Assembly (NCBI GenBank): GCA_965207335.1
Contig: OZ242267.1
Coordinates: forward strand, 558,001-622,000
DNA: 64,000 nt
Origin: G965207335 sp965207335
GTDB taxonomy: Bacteria > Pseudomonadota > Gammaproteobacteria > PS1 > Pseudothioglobaceae
Direction of reading: 5' to 3'
Part shown: positions 9,399 through 17,960 of the stretch, piece by piece
Layout: each line of letters opens with the position of its first letter
Position numbering within the stretch: the first letter of the stretch is position 1
Translations under genes and position numbers: made by a program
The notes under the pieces: generated by a model
Database searches by the model: none
What the model was told of the DNA's origin: nothing
What the model saw: the letters and a program-made list of their open reading frames with translations, nothing else

Positions 9399-10604
9399 TT
9401 ATCCAGATATTTGATTAAGTTCAAATATTGGTAATAAAATAGCCAATACAATAACTAATACCACCCCGCCCATAACCAATATTAACAGTGGTTCAAACAT
9501 TGCTAGATAGCGGTTAATTCTTTGATTAAAATTATCTTCTAGCATATCAGCTATGTCTGTTAAAGCCTTGTCTATAGTCCCTGTTACCTCGCCTAAATGA
9601 ATAAGTTGTAAACTCATAGGGTTAAATAATTTTACTTTTTCAAAAGAATTAATAATACTTTTACCCTCTTTGATACTGTTTTTACTCTCTAACATTCTTG
9701 TTGCTATTACTGAATTATTTAAGCTATTAATAGAATAATGAATTGCCTCAACTACAACTACACCACCGCTTAATAAGGTTGCCATAGTGCGAATAAATTT
9801 AATAGATTCTACTTCTTTTATTAAACTATTAAAAAATGGCAAAAATAACCAAAAACTATCCCAATATTTTCTAGTTGCAGTATTATTTTTAAACCACTTA
9901 ATAAATACGGCAAAAACCACCAAACCAAGTAATAAATAATCAAGATAAGAGCTAAAAAAATTACTAACACTAATCAGTCCTATTGTTAGGGCAGGCAGTT
10001 CTTTATCAAGTTGTCCGAAGACACTAACTATTTGTGGTACCACAAAGGTAAGCAATACCACAATAACAGATAAAGCTACTATACTAACAATAACAGGGTA
10101 AATAACGGCGTTACTAATACTAGATATAAATTTATTTTTCCTCTCAATAGTAATAGAAATGTTTGCTAGTACCTCGCCTAATTTGCCAGATTTTTCACCT
10201 GATGCAACACCAGCTATTAAAAAATTAGGAAAACTACCTGCAAAATTAAGCATAGAATTACTAAGACTAACACCTTCATTAACAGACGACTTAATACTAC
10301 TCCAAATAATTTTATCGTGCTTATTATTATTTTGTTGGATAATAACAGATAAAGCAGACTCAATAGGAAGTCCAGAGTTAATCATTACCGATAATTGCTT
10401 AATATAAGTTACTAAGTTTTTACTTTTAATATTTTTGGTAAATAAACTTTTTGTATTCTTAGTGTCATCTACCTTACTTAAACTAACTGTTATTAGATTA
10501 ATATTTCTAAGCTCTTGTCGAGCATGTCGTTGATTTTCTGCTTCTTGTAAGCCACTTACTTTTTTACCGCTAGCATCTAATGCCTTATACTTAAAAATTG
10601 CCAT
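9399..10604 (-). CDS. gspF: Type II secretion inner-membrane platform protein GspF
   Basis: Polytopic platform protein of the T2SS inner membrane. MAIFKYKALDASGKKVSG is the classical GspF N-terminus, so I start at 10604 instead of the in-frame ATG eight codons upstream. Two repeated T2SSF cytoplasmic domains carry three membrane helices (near 170-190, 215-240 and 375-400 of the chain). It is on the opposite strand to the rest of the gsp genes, convergent with gspH, and its start lies 85 nt from divergent hisS. Confidence 0.94.
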   Translation of the reverse strand: MAIFKYKALDASGKKVSGLQEAENQRHARQELRNINLITVSLSKVDDTKNTKSLFTKNIKSKNLVTYIKQLSVMINSGLPIESALSVIIQQNNNKHDKIIWSSIKSSVNEGVSLSNSMLNFAGSFPNFLIAGVASGEKSGKLGEVLANISITIERKNKFISSISNAVIYPVIVSIVALSVIVVLLTFVVPQIVSVFGQLDKELPALTIGLISVSNFFSSYLDYLLLGLVVFAVFIKWFKNNTATRKYWDSFWLFLPFFNSLIKEVESIKFIRTMATLLSGGVVVVEAIHYSINSLNNSVIATRMLESKNSIKEGKSIINSFEKVKLFNPMSLQLIHLGEVTGTIDKALTDIADMLEDNFNQRINRYLAMFEPLLILVMGGVVLVIVLAILLPIFELNQISG

Positions 10605-10689
10605 AAATAAATACCTTAATACATACAATATGTAAATTTTAACTGCTATTGCGGTAAAATACAGTGCTTTTTCAGTTTATTATTCAAAA

Positions 10690-11991
10690 ATGGCAAAATA
10701 TATCCAAGCAGTAAGAGGTATGAAAGATATTATGCCTGAACAAACTCCTATTTGGCTATTTGTAGAAAAAAGCATCCAAAACTTGCTTAGTAGTTATGGT
10801 TATAAGCAAATTAGAACCCCAATAGTAGAAAAAACCGATGTTTTTCATAGGGCAATGGGACATGTGACAGATATTGTTGCAAAAGAGATGTACACTTGGC
10901 AAGACAACGAGCAATCATTAAGTCTTCGTCCTGAGGGAACAGCTGGCTGTGTTCGTGCTATGATAGAGCATAATTTACTAAGAGAGGCTCAACAAAAAGT
11001 TTATTATAGTGGTGCTATGTTCCGCCATGAAAGGCCTCAAAAAGGGCGTTATCGTCAATTTAGACAGGTAGGTGCTGAAACTTTTGGTTTTAGTAGTGCA
11101 AAAATAGATGCTGAACTTATTGACATAAATTATCAACTTTGGCAAAAATTAAAATTAACAAATATTAATTTAGAGTTAAATTCAATAGGCTCAAAAGAAA
11201 CTAGAATTAAATACAGGGGTATTTTATTAGATTATTTTGCTAAATATCAAGACTCGTTAGACGAGGAAAGTAAAATAAAGCTAAATAAAAACCCACTTAG
11301 AATCCTTGATAGCAAAAACCCAAAATTACAAGAAATAATAGCTAATACTCCAAAAATAACCAAGTATTTAGACGATGACTCAAAGCAACACTTTGCAGAA
11401 TTAAAACAATACCTAGACGAGTTAAATATTAATTATACGATTAATAATAATTTAGTTAGAGGCTTAGATTATTATAATAAAACTGTCTTTGAATGGACTA
11501 GCAAAGAATTAGGCTCACAAGGGGCAATATCAGCTGGTGGTAGATACGATAATTTAGTTAAGCAAATGGGTGGTAAACCAATATCAGCATCAGGATTTGC
11601 TATTGGTATGGATAGATTAATGTTATTAGTAGAACAAGCTAATAACATTGAAAATAAGCAAAAAAGTGTTTATATAATAACTAATGGTAAACAAGCAGAA
11701 TTAAAAAGCTTTCAATTAGCACAGACATTAAGACAAAACATAACGGGCATTATAGTTTATAATAATATGCTTAATTGTAGCTTAAAAACACAATTTAAAA
11801 AAGCTGATAAATTATCCGCTGATTTTGCTATTATCATTGCACAAGAAGAGCTAGATTCTAAGTTATTCTCAATAAAGCCTTTAAAAACCAGAGACGAACA
11901 AACAAGTAAAACTACTCAAGAATTAGTTAATTTTTTAATACAATATTACGAAACATTTCCAAATAAAAATGAAAACATTTCCAAATTTTAA
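10690..11991 (+). CDS. hisS: Histidine--tRNA ligase
   Basis: Class II aminoacyl-tRNA synthetase charging tRNA-His. Motif 2 (FRHERPQKGRYRQFRQ) is near residue 112, the histidine-specific LVRGLDYYNKTVFEW near 257, and motif 3 (GFAIGMDRL) near 300; an anticodon-binding domain closes the 433-aa chain. The hisS, yfgM-like, der order matches other gammaproteobacteria except that bamB is missing. The last 23 nt overlap the next gene. Confidence 0.97.
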   Translation: MAKYIQAVRGMKDIMPEQTPIWLFVEKSIQNLLSSYGYKQIRTPIVEKTDVFHRAMGHVTDIVAKEMYTWQDNEQSLSLRPEGTAGCVRAMIEHNLLREAQQKVYYSGAMFRHERPQKGRYRQFRQVGAETFGFSSAKIDAELIDINYQLWQKLKLTNINLELNSIGSKETRIKYRGILLDYFAKYQDSLDEESKIKLNKNPLRILDSKNPKLQEIIANTPKITKYLDDDSKQHFAELKQYLDELNINYTINNNLVRGLDYYNKTVFEWTSKELGSQGAISAGGRYDNLVKQMGGKPISASGFAIGMDRLMLLVEQANNIENKQKSVYIITNGKQAELKSFQLAQTLRQNITGIIVYNNMLNCSLKTQFKKADKLSADFAIIIAQEELDSKLFSIKPLKTRDEQTSKTTQELVNFLIQYYETFPNKNENISKF

Positions 11992-12640
11992 AAATTTTAT
12001 TAACATAGCAACAACTGAACACGAACAAGAAGCACAAGTTAAAAATTGGCTAAAAAATTCTTGGCTATATATATTATTAGGTATTATATTCGGCTTAGGT
12101 GGTATATTTTCTATTAAATACTACGATAATTACCAAGCACAGCAATCACAACAAGCAAGAGAGATATATTTACAAATAGCTGATGCTAATAATTATGATG
12201 AAGGCTTAGAGTTTTATAATAAATTACTAGAAAACTATAACGATAGTTTTTACCTATATAGTGCTGAATTATTACTAGTAAAGTATGCAATTAAAGATAA
12301 AAAATTTGCCATAGCTACATCTTATTTAACATCATTATTAAACAGTGATAATAAAGAAATATCCCAAATAGCAAAATTTAAACTAGCAAATGTTTATATT
12401 ATGCAAGAAAAATACACTCAAGCACTACAAACATTAAATACCGAATACAATATAGATAGTATTATTGAATTTAATGATTATTTTCAAGCAATTAAAAGTA
12501 ATATGAAAGGAGATATTTATTATTTAACCAAAAAATTCCAGTTAGCAAAAAAAGAATATCAAAAAATATTAAATAATAAAAATATTAACAACGATAAATT
12601 TAAATATTTAATAAAAATAAAATTAACTAATATACCTTGA
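11969..12640 (+). CDS. YfgM-like TPR membrane protein
   Basis: Inner-membrane protein with one N-terminal membrane segment (about residues 31-51, WLYILLGIIFGLGGIFSIKYY) and a periplasmic TPR-like helical repeat domain, as in YfgM/AncC, which works with the SecYEG-PpiD insertion site. An acidic/amide-rich N-tail (ATTEHEQEAQVKNWLK) precedes the membrane segment, as in the family. It starts inside the end of hisS (23-nt overlap). bamB, which usually follows, is absent between it and der. Confidence 0.75.
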   Translation: MKTFPNFKNFINIATTEHEQEAQVKNWLKNSWLYILLGIIFGLGGIFSIKYYDNYQAQQSQQAREIYLQIADANNYDEGLEFYNKLLENYNDSFYLYSAELLLVKYAIKDKKFAIATSYLTSLLNSDNKEISQIAKFKLANVYIMQEKYTQALQTLNTEYNIDSIIEFNDYFQAIKSNMKGDIYYLTKKFQLAKKEYQKILNNKNINNDKFKYLIKIKLTNIP

Positions 12641-12679
12641 CCTTAAAACCTAAGTATTAGTGATTTTCATAATACAGTA

Positions 12680-14101
12680 ATGAAACTACCTGTTATCGCA
12701 TTAGTTGGCAAACCAAATGTAGGCAAATCCAGCCTATTTAATAGACTAACAAATACTAGAAATGCCTTAGTATCAAATGTATCCGAGCTAACAAGAGACC
12801 GTCAATATGCTACTATTAACTTAGATGATAGCACGGCTTGTATTTTAATAGATACAGGTGGTATGACAGAGCAAAATAATATTTTAAATACCAGTATTAA
12901 TCGACAAGTACAACAAGCATTAACAGAGGCTGATTTAATATTTTTTTTAATATCAGCCAAAGAAGAACTAAGTGCTATTGACATAAATATTGCTGCTAAA
13001 TTACGCAAACTAAAAAAGCCTATTATGTTGCTTTGTAATAAAAGCGAGGCAGTTAAAGAAATTGATTTATATAAATTTTATGAGTTGGGATTAGGCGATA
13101 TTCATAAAATATCAGCAGAGCATGGACTAGGTATTAGCGAATTAAAAAATGTCAGTATAGCAAAGATAAAAACCTTGCAACTTGCAACAGAAAACACAGA
13201 AAACACAGAATTAGCACAATTAAATAGCAATAATATCGTAATTGCAGTATTGGGCAGACCAAATGTTGGAAAATCAACATTAATTAATCGAATTTTAGGC
13301 GATGATAGGGTTTTAGTAATAGATATGCCCGGCACTACCAGAGATAGTATTTATATACCGTTTTCAAGAAATGGTAAAACCTATACTATAATTGATACAG
13401 CTGGTATTCGTAGAAAAAAGAATACTATAGATAAAATAGAAAAATTTAGCATAATAAAAGCAATTAATGCCCTAGAAAAAGCTGATATTGCCATGCTAAT
13501 ATTAGACGCACAAGAAGGTATAACAGAACAAGATGCTAGTTTATTGGGGTTAATAATTGCACGAAATTGTGCATTAATTTTAATCGTTAATAAATGGGAT
13601 GGAATAGATGAATATCAAAAGCAAAAAGTTAAACGCCTATTAGATATTAAACTATCATTTATTAGCTATACTAATATCCATTATATATCAGCACTTCATG
13701 GTAGTGGGGTTGGTTTATTATATAATAGCATAAATAAAATATATCTAAATCTATCAAAAAAATTTAGCACTTCAAAACTTAATAAAGTCCTAGAAAATGC
13801 TAATAAAAAACACCCAGCACCACTTGTTAAGGCTAAAAGAATTAAGCTAAAATTTATCAATCAAATAGATGTTAGTCCTATAACATTTATGATTCACGGC
13901 AATCAAACCGATAAAATACCAGATAATTACTATCGTTATTTAATAAGTTTTTTTAGACAAGAATTAAAACTAGAAAACACTCCTATTGTATTACAATTTA
14001 AAAATAGTATTAACCCATACAAAAACAAAACTAATATTTTAAACCAAAGACAAATACAAAAAAAACGCCGATTAATGAAGTTTGTTAAAGGCAAAAAATA
14101 A
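12680..14101 (+). CDS. der: Ribosome assembly GTPase Der (EngA)
   Basis: Tandem-GTPase factor for 50S subunit assembly. The first G domain has GKPNVGKSS near residue 10 and NKSE as its G4 motif; the second has GRPNVGKST near 191, DTAG near 238 and NKWD near 307, followed by the KH-like C-terminal domain rich in Lys. Length 473 aa is normal. A strong hairpin terminator follows. The last 56 nt of the gene plus 5 to 6 nt downstream occur again, perfectly, at 14590-14651. Confidence 0.97.
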   Translation: MKLPVIALVGKPNVGKSSLFNRLTNTRNALVSNVSELTRDRQYATINLDDSTACILIDTGGMTEQNNILNTSINRQVQQALTEADLIFFLISAKEELSAIDINIAAKLRKLKKPIMLLCNKSEAVKEIDLYKFYELGLGDIHKISAEHGLGISELKNVSIAKIKTLQLATENTENTELAQLNSNNIVIAVLGRPNVGKSTLINRILGDDRVLVIDMPGTTRDSIYIPFSRNGKTYTIIDTAGIRRKKNTIDKIEKFSIIKAINALEKADIAMLILDAQEGITEQDASLLGLIIARNCALILIVNKWDGIDEYQKQKVKRLLDIKLSFISYTNIHYISALHGSGVGLLYNSINKIYLNLSKKFSTSKLNKVLENANKKHPAPLVKAKRIKLKFINQIDVSPITFMIHGNQTDKIPDNYYRYLISFFRQELKLENTPIVLQFKNSINPYKNKTNILNQRQIQKKRRLMKFVKGKK

Positions 14102-14106
14102 TACTA
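14045..14106 (+). repeat. 62-bp direct repeat, copy 1 (end of der)
   Basis: This segment includes the der stop codon and is identical over 62 bp to 14590-14651. Copy 1 is in its natural context, because it encodes the C-terminal residues of Der. See the second copy for the interval between them. Confidence 0.93.
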
Positions 14107-14126
14107 AATTCAATAAATAATTTAGA

Positions 14127-14152
14127 GTCTTAACTAGTTAAGACAATTTTTA
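14127..14152 (+). terminator. Rho-independent terminator after der
   Basis: An 18-bp perfect palindrome, GTCTTAACTAGTTAAGAC, is followed directly by AATTTTTATT, 26 nt after the der stop. Stem plus T-tract fits an intrinsic terminator for the hisS-yfgM-der transcript. Confidence 0.75.
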
Positions 14153-14243
14153 TTCATATAAATTGCAAATAAAGCATCCCTTAACAAGCTAAGAAAGGGT
14201 TGTACTAGTGTTTTTAATAAAATAATACTTTAAAAGGAGAAAA

Positions 14244-14414
14244 ATGACTGAAAAAAATACCGTACAACAACTATTAAACCAAGTTAGGCATATTATCAAA
14301 ACTCACCAAGAGAATGCAAATAAACAAGGTGAGAATTTTAATATTTTTTCTATTTTAAGAATGGAGGGTGATGAAGTTAAAACGCATTCTAGGTTTATTT
14401 ACGAGTTATTATGA
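14244..14414 (+). pseudogene. N-terminal fragment of a PD-(D/E)XK-nuclease-family protein
   Basis: A 56-codon reading frame with a good ribosome binding site (AAAGGAG, 6 nt before ATG). The end, FSILRMEGDEVKTHSRFIYELL, resembles the start of the PDDEXK_4-type nuclease family, where it normally continues into a few hundred more residues. Here it stops at TGA and runs into palindromic repeats, so the rest of the gene is gone. It lies between two copies of the der 3' end. I infer that it is the remnant of an accessory gene. Confidence 0.55.
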
Positions 14415-14424
14415 AATCAAAGTG

Positions 14425-14589
14425 AAATCAAAGGGGTCAGTATCACTTGATTTTAAAATCAAATCAAATGAAATCAAAGGGGTCAGTATCACTTGATTTT
14501 AAAATCAAATCAAATAAAAGGAATAAAATCAAATAAAAGGAATAAAATCAAGTGATACTGACCCCTTTGATTTGACCCCTTTGATTTTT
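14425..14589. repeat. Palindromic element with 30-bp arms, expanded copy
   Basis: Left arm AAATCAAAGGGGTCAGTATC plus ten more bases occurs twice (14425-14454, 14471-14500), then an AAATAAAAGGAATAAAATC-like unit occurs twice, then the exact reverse-complement arm lies at 14544-14573, plus a partial arm after it. The same element in simple form is at 15208-15293. It starts right after the nuclease fragment and looks like a REP/BIME-type or MITE-like palindrome with internal tandem growth. Confidence 0.85.
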
Positions 14590-14651
14590 CAAAGACAAAT
14601 ACAAAAAAAACGCCGATTAATGAAGTTTGTTAAAGGCAAAAAATAATACTA
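14590..14651 (+). repeat. 62-bp direct repeat, copy 2 (duplicated der 3' end)
   Basis: Perfect second copy of 14045-14106, including the last codons and stop of der, but preceded by palindrome sequence, so it is not part of a gene. The 545-bp spacing holds the der terminator, the nuclease fragment and the palindromes. The arrangement is what insertion by duplication of a gene end, or island integration at the der 3' end, would leave. Confidence 0.93.
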
Positions 14652-14670
14652 TTGCTTATTATCAAATCAA

Positions 14671-14920
14671 ATGCGTTGCAATCTCATCTTACAAGTAACC
14701 CACTGTCATTGCGAGACTTTGTAAAAGGCGTGGCAATCTCATCTTACAAGTAACCCACTGTCATTGCGAGACTTTGTAAAAAAGCGTGGCAATCTCGTGC
14801 TATAAAAGCGGTGTAATTGGATGACGATATAAAAAAAAGTACCTACAAAAACACACTTACCGTCATTGCGAGACTTTGTAAAAGGCGTGGCAATCTCGTG
14901 CTACAAATGCGGTGTAATTA
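14671..14920. repeat. Cluster of CATTGCGAG/GCAATCTC dispersed palindromes
   Basis: Three full units and one partial unit of a short palindrome whose arms are TCATTGCGAG and GGCAATCTC, joined by ACTTTGTAAAAGGCG. The first two form a 56-bp tandem with the spacer ATCTTACAAGTAACCCACTG; the others carry the tail GTGCTACAAAAGCGGTGTAATT. Units of this kind are widespread mobile-like palindromes in bacteria. From the repeat end to 15093 I see only AT-rich non-coding sequence with a possible -10 (TATACT) before the next fragment. Confidence 0.85.
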
Positions 14921-15093
14921 ACAACTATTGCCTGTAATAATTAATGCTTATGTTGCCTTATTTGTCTCTGACCTCTTTGATTTCTAACTCTTGTGATTTA
15001 TGCCGCTGGTTTTAGTATGTTATACTAGTAGTTAAGTGTTAGTAATTGTATATATTAACTACTATTTGATAACATAAAACTTGAGGTAAAATT

Positions 15094-15273
15094 ATGGGAT
15101 TCTTTAAAGATTTATTTTATTTTACACCAGAACAAATTGAAGAAAAATATAGGAAAAACATAAAAAATAATTCAATTAAAATTGTTGGAACAATACTTAA
15201 TGCTACAAAATCAAAGGGGTCAGTATCACTTGATTTTAAAATCAAATCAAATAAAAGGAATAAAATCAAGTGA
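15094..15273 (+). pseudogene. Unknown gene truncated by a palindromic element
   Basis: A 59-codon frame with a GAGG ribosome binding site 9 nt before ATG. The first 38 residues (MGFFKDLFYFTPEQIEEKYR ...) look like a real, charged soluble protein. From base 15208 the frame is encoded by the 30-bp-arm palindrome and ends within it at TGA. No continuation is seen on the far side. It is probably a broken accessory gene; no family is recognised. Confidence 0.5.
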
Positions 15274-15293
15274 TACTGACCCCTTTGATTTTT
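15208..15293. repeat. Palindromic element with perfect 30-bp arms, simple copy
   Basis: Arms at 15208-15237 and 15262-15291 are exact reverse complements (AAATCAAAGGGGTCAGTATC... / ...GATACTGACCCCTTTGATTT), with a 24-bp AT-rich loop. It interrupts the reading frame that starts at 15094. The same element in expanded form is at 14425-14589. Confidence 0.9.
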
Positions 15294-15338
15294 GGTTTTA
15301 AAGAAGTACCAAGAATTGAGAATTGGAATTATACCCAC

Positions 15339-15398
15339 CGTCATTGCGAGACTTTGTAAAAGGCGTGGCAATCTCGTGCTACAAAAGCGGTGTAATTT
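15339..15398. repeat. CATTGCGAG/GCAATCTC palindrome
   Basis: Single unit of the dispersed palindrome family, preceded by GAATTGGAATTATACCCACC and followed by CTACAAAAGCGGTGTAATTT. The same flanks recur at 17.8 and 18.3 kb, so the palindrome travels as part of a larger composite repeat. Confidence 0.85.
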
Positions 15399-15760
15399 AA
15401 AAAAAGTACTAAGAATAGTAAGCAAAGCTCACTTTGGGGAATATCCCCAAACCCCTAACAGCAATTGTTTTTTTATTAGAGATCTTTGCATAAATAGAGA
15501 TGATTAGCAGAGCTCTGATTTTTGCTTAATGTAAGTGAGTGAAAAGCGTGGTTCTGATGATTATTCAATGTTTATGCAAAGGTCTCCTAGGGGCAGAACT
15601 AGTTTTCGTATTACAGTTACTGTACAACAGCCCCTCAAACTCCCCATATAGACATTGTGCTTGTAATTTATATTTTTGTCGTGAGATAATTCGTGGTGTG
15701 GTTTTAAAAAAGCACTAACAATAAAGAATTGGAATTATACCCATCATCATTGCGAGACTT
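15399..15760. repeat. Composite repeat block, copy A, with a MITE inside
   Basis: Order of modules: GTACTAAGAATAGTAAGCAA and a hairpin TTTGGGGAATATCCCCAAA, then the MITE, then a GGGGCAG...GCCCCTC palindrome, then ACTCCCCATATAGACATTGTG, then GAATTGGAATTATACCC and a truncated CATTGCGAG unit. The same order is found at 17.96-18.46 kb and, inverted, at 43.76-44.16 kb. No protein is encoded: the small frames here are products of the repeats. Confidence 0.8.
15479..15586. mobile_element. MITE-like element 1 (about 108 bp)
   Basis: Terminal inverted repeats GAGATCTTTGCATAAAT and ATTTATGCAAAGGTCTC-like enclose about 75 bp containing GCAGAGCTCTGATTTTTGC and a TGATGATTATTCA box. No coding capacity. 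Other copies are at 17.5, 18.1, 21.1, 28.3 and 44.2 kb. The ends resemble IS5-type termini, so a non-autonomous derivative is likely, although no transposase is in the window. Confidence 0.8.
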
Positions 15761-15775
15761 AATAAATCAAAGGCC

Positions 15776-17434
15776 TCAAGATTTTTTATATTTTTTAGCC
15801 GCATTAATAAAACTAGTAAATAATGGATGTCCATCAATAGGATTTGAGGTAAATTCTGGATGAAATTGACAGGCAATAAACCAAGGATGATTGTTAAGTT
15901 CAATCATTTCAATTAATCCATCTTCAGACACACCAGATACCACTAAATTTTTATCTTTACTGTTTTTAGTTTTGTTTTCTGCTTGGAAGATTAAATTAGG
16001 GTTTACTTCATAACGATGACGGTGGCGTTCGACAATGATTTTGTTTTGATAAATATCTCTACTCTTAGTACCTGCTTTTAATTTGCACTTTTGCCCACCT
16101 AAACGCATAGTGCCACCTAAATTAGAATTTTTATTCATAATGTGTTTTTTAAGCTTACTATCTTGCCATTCAGTAATTAAGGATATAATTGGATATTTAG
16201 TTTTAGGATTAAATTCAGTGCTGTTTGCATCTGTCATATTTTCTACATTTCTTGCATATTCAATAACAGCAACTTGCATACCTAAACAAATACCTAAATA
16301 CGGAATATCATTTTCTCTGCAATATTTAGCCGTTGTTATTTTACCCTCAACACCACGACTACCAAAACCACCTGGGACTAAAATAGCATCTATATTATTA
16401 AATTTATTATTTACATTATCTGGCGTTATCTTTTCTGAGTCAAAATAATGAATATTAACTTTAACATTAGTATGTATGCTAGCATGGACTAAAGATTCAT
16501 TTAATGACTTATAAGATTCTGTTAAATCCATATACTTACCAACCATAGCAATATCAACACTAGATTTTAAATTATTAAGCGATTGGACTATGCTATGCCA
16601 TTTTGATAAATCGGCATCTTTGACCTTACTAAGTGCTAATTTAGCAATTACAACATCATCTAAACCTTGTTCATTTAATAATACTGGTATCTCATAAATA
16701 TTTTTGACATCAATAGAAGTAAATACTGCATCAAAAGCAACATTGGTAAATAATGCTATTTTTTTGCGTTCGTTAAGTGGCATCACTTTCTCACTTCTAC
16801 ATATTAAAATATCTGGTTGAATTCCTATACTTCTTAACTCTTTAACAGAATGCTGGGTTGGCTTTGTTTTTAACTCCCCTGCTGCTGCTATATAAGGTAA
16901 TAAAGTTAGGTGTATAAATAAAGTATCGCAACTAGGCATTTCTAAACTCATTTGTCTAATAGCCTCTAAAAAAGGTAAAGACTCAATATCGCCAACAGTA
17001 CCACCTATTTCTACCAAAGCAATATCATAACCTTTTGTGCATTTTTTAGTCAATTTTTTTATCTCATCGGTTATATGAGGAATTATTTGCACGGTTTGTC
17101 CTAAATAATCACCCCTTCTTTCTCGTTGTATAACATTTTCGTAAACCTTTCCTGCGGTAAAATTATTTAATTTACTTAGTTTAATATGTACAAATCTTTC
17201 ATAATGCCCTAAATCCAAATCAGTTTCTGTGCCATCATCTGTTACAAAAACCTCGCCATGCTGAGTTGGATTCATAGTCCCTGGGTCAACATTAATATAA
17301 GGGTCTAGTTTTAGCATAGTAATATTTAAGCCTCTTGACTCTAATATAGCTGCTAAGGAAGAAGAAGCTATGCCTTTACCCAGAGAGGATACTACGCCAC
17401 CTGTTATAAAAATGTATTTAGTACTAACGCTCAT
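15776..17434 (-). CDS. pyrG: CTP synthase
   Basis: Makes CTP from UTP with glutamine as nitrogen donor. The amidoligase N-terminus (GGVVSSLGKGIASSS) and the class I glutamine amidotransferase domain with nucleophile Cys in LGICLGMQ (about residue 377) and HPEF near the C-terminus are intact. Length 552 aa is normal. It stands alone: repeat-rich spacers lie on both sides, with a dispersed palindrome 16 nt beyond its stop, and a MITE about 50 bp before its start. The usual downstream partners kdsA and eno are absent. Confidence 0.97.
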   Translation of the reverse strand: MSVSTKYIFITGGVVSSLGKGIASSSLAAILESRGLNITMLKLDPYINVDPGTMNPTQHGEVFVTDDGTETDLDLGHYERFVHIKLSKLNNFTAGKVYENVIQRERRGDYLGQTVQIIPHITDEIKKLTKKCTKGYDIALVEIGGTVGDIESLPFLEAIRQMSLEMPSCDTLFIHLTLLPYIAAAGELKTKPTQHSVKELRSIGIQPDILICRSEKVMPLNERKKIALFTNVAFDAVFTSIDVKNIYEIPVLLNEQGLDDVVIAKLALSKVKDADLSKWHSIVQSLNNLKSSVDIAMVGKYMDLTESYKSLNESLVHASIHTNVKVNIHYFDSEKITPDNVNNKFNNIDAILVPGGFGSRGVEGKITTAKYCRENDIPYLGICLGMQVAVIEYARNVENMTDANSTEFNPKTKYPIISLITEWQDSKLKKHIMNKNSNLGGTMRLGGQKCKLKAGTKSRDIYQNKIIVERHRHRYEVNPNLIFQAENKTKNSKDKNLVVSGVSEDGLIEMIELNNHPWFIACQFHPEFTSNPIDGHPLFTSFINAAKKYKKS

Positions 17435-17486
17435 TTAATAAATAACTCAATCTAAATAATAAAAAATTTAAAAATCATTATACCCT

Positions 17487-17652
17487 GAGACCTTTGCATA
17501 AATAGGGATGATTAATAGAATTCTGATTTTTTCTTAATTGATGATATTCTTGTCAAGTCTGCCCTAGCAGGGCTAAAGCTGGTTTTAAGAAAATAACCAA
17601 GTTGGTGAAAGTGGGCGTTTTAATGATTATTCAATGTTTGTGCAAAGGTCTC
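17487..17652. mobile_element. MITE-like element 2, long variant (166 bp)
   Basis: Ends GAGACCTTTGCATAAATAGG and TGCAAAGGTCTC match the other copies, but the centre differs: it contains CTGCCCTAGCAGGGC and a longer spacer. It lies upstream of pyrG and ends in the same CATTAGGGGCAGAACTAG flank as element 3. It may be a hybrid or an older relative. Confidence 0.7.
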
Positions 17653-17931
17653 CATTAGGGGCAGAACTAGTTTTTTCATTACAATTATTGTACAACTGCC
17701 CCTCAAACTCCCCATATAGACATTGTGCCTGTAAGGTATATTTTTGTCGTGAGATATTAGCGGTGTAATTTAAAAAAAGTACCCAGAATAACGAATTAGA
17801 ATTATACCCACCGTCATTGCGAGACTTGATAAAGGCGTGGCAATCTCATCCTACAAACGCGGTGTAATTGGTGGCAGTATTTTGCCTGAGATTGCCACAC
17901 ACAAAAAAACTGTGTTCGCAATGACGGTGGG
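17653..17931. repeat. Composite repeat block, copy B, with two facing CATTGCGAG palindromes
   Basis: It contains the GGGGCAG...GCCCCTC palindrome, the CCCCATATAGACATTGTG module, then a CATTGCGAG unit (about 17812-17870) and a second, inverted unit (about 17888-17931). No gene is visible. Confidence 0.75.
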
Positions 17932-17960
17932 AATAATTAGTACCAGTATTTTGCCAAAAT

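Noticed and set aside
14671..14920. Possible CRISPR array because of regularly spaced repeats
   Set aside because: Spacers are identical or part of the repeat unit, the unit is a long palindrome dispersed over the window, and no cas gene is present.
15117..15507. Short frames of 102 aa (minus) and 71 aa (plus) in the repeat region
   Set aside because: They are translated from the dispersed palindromes and composite repeats, and equivalent frames recur wherever those repeats occur.
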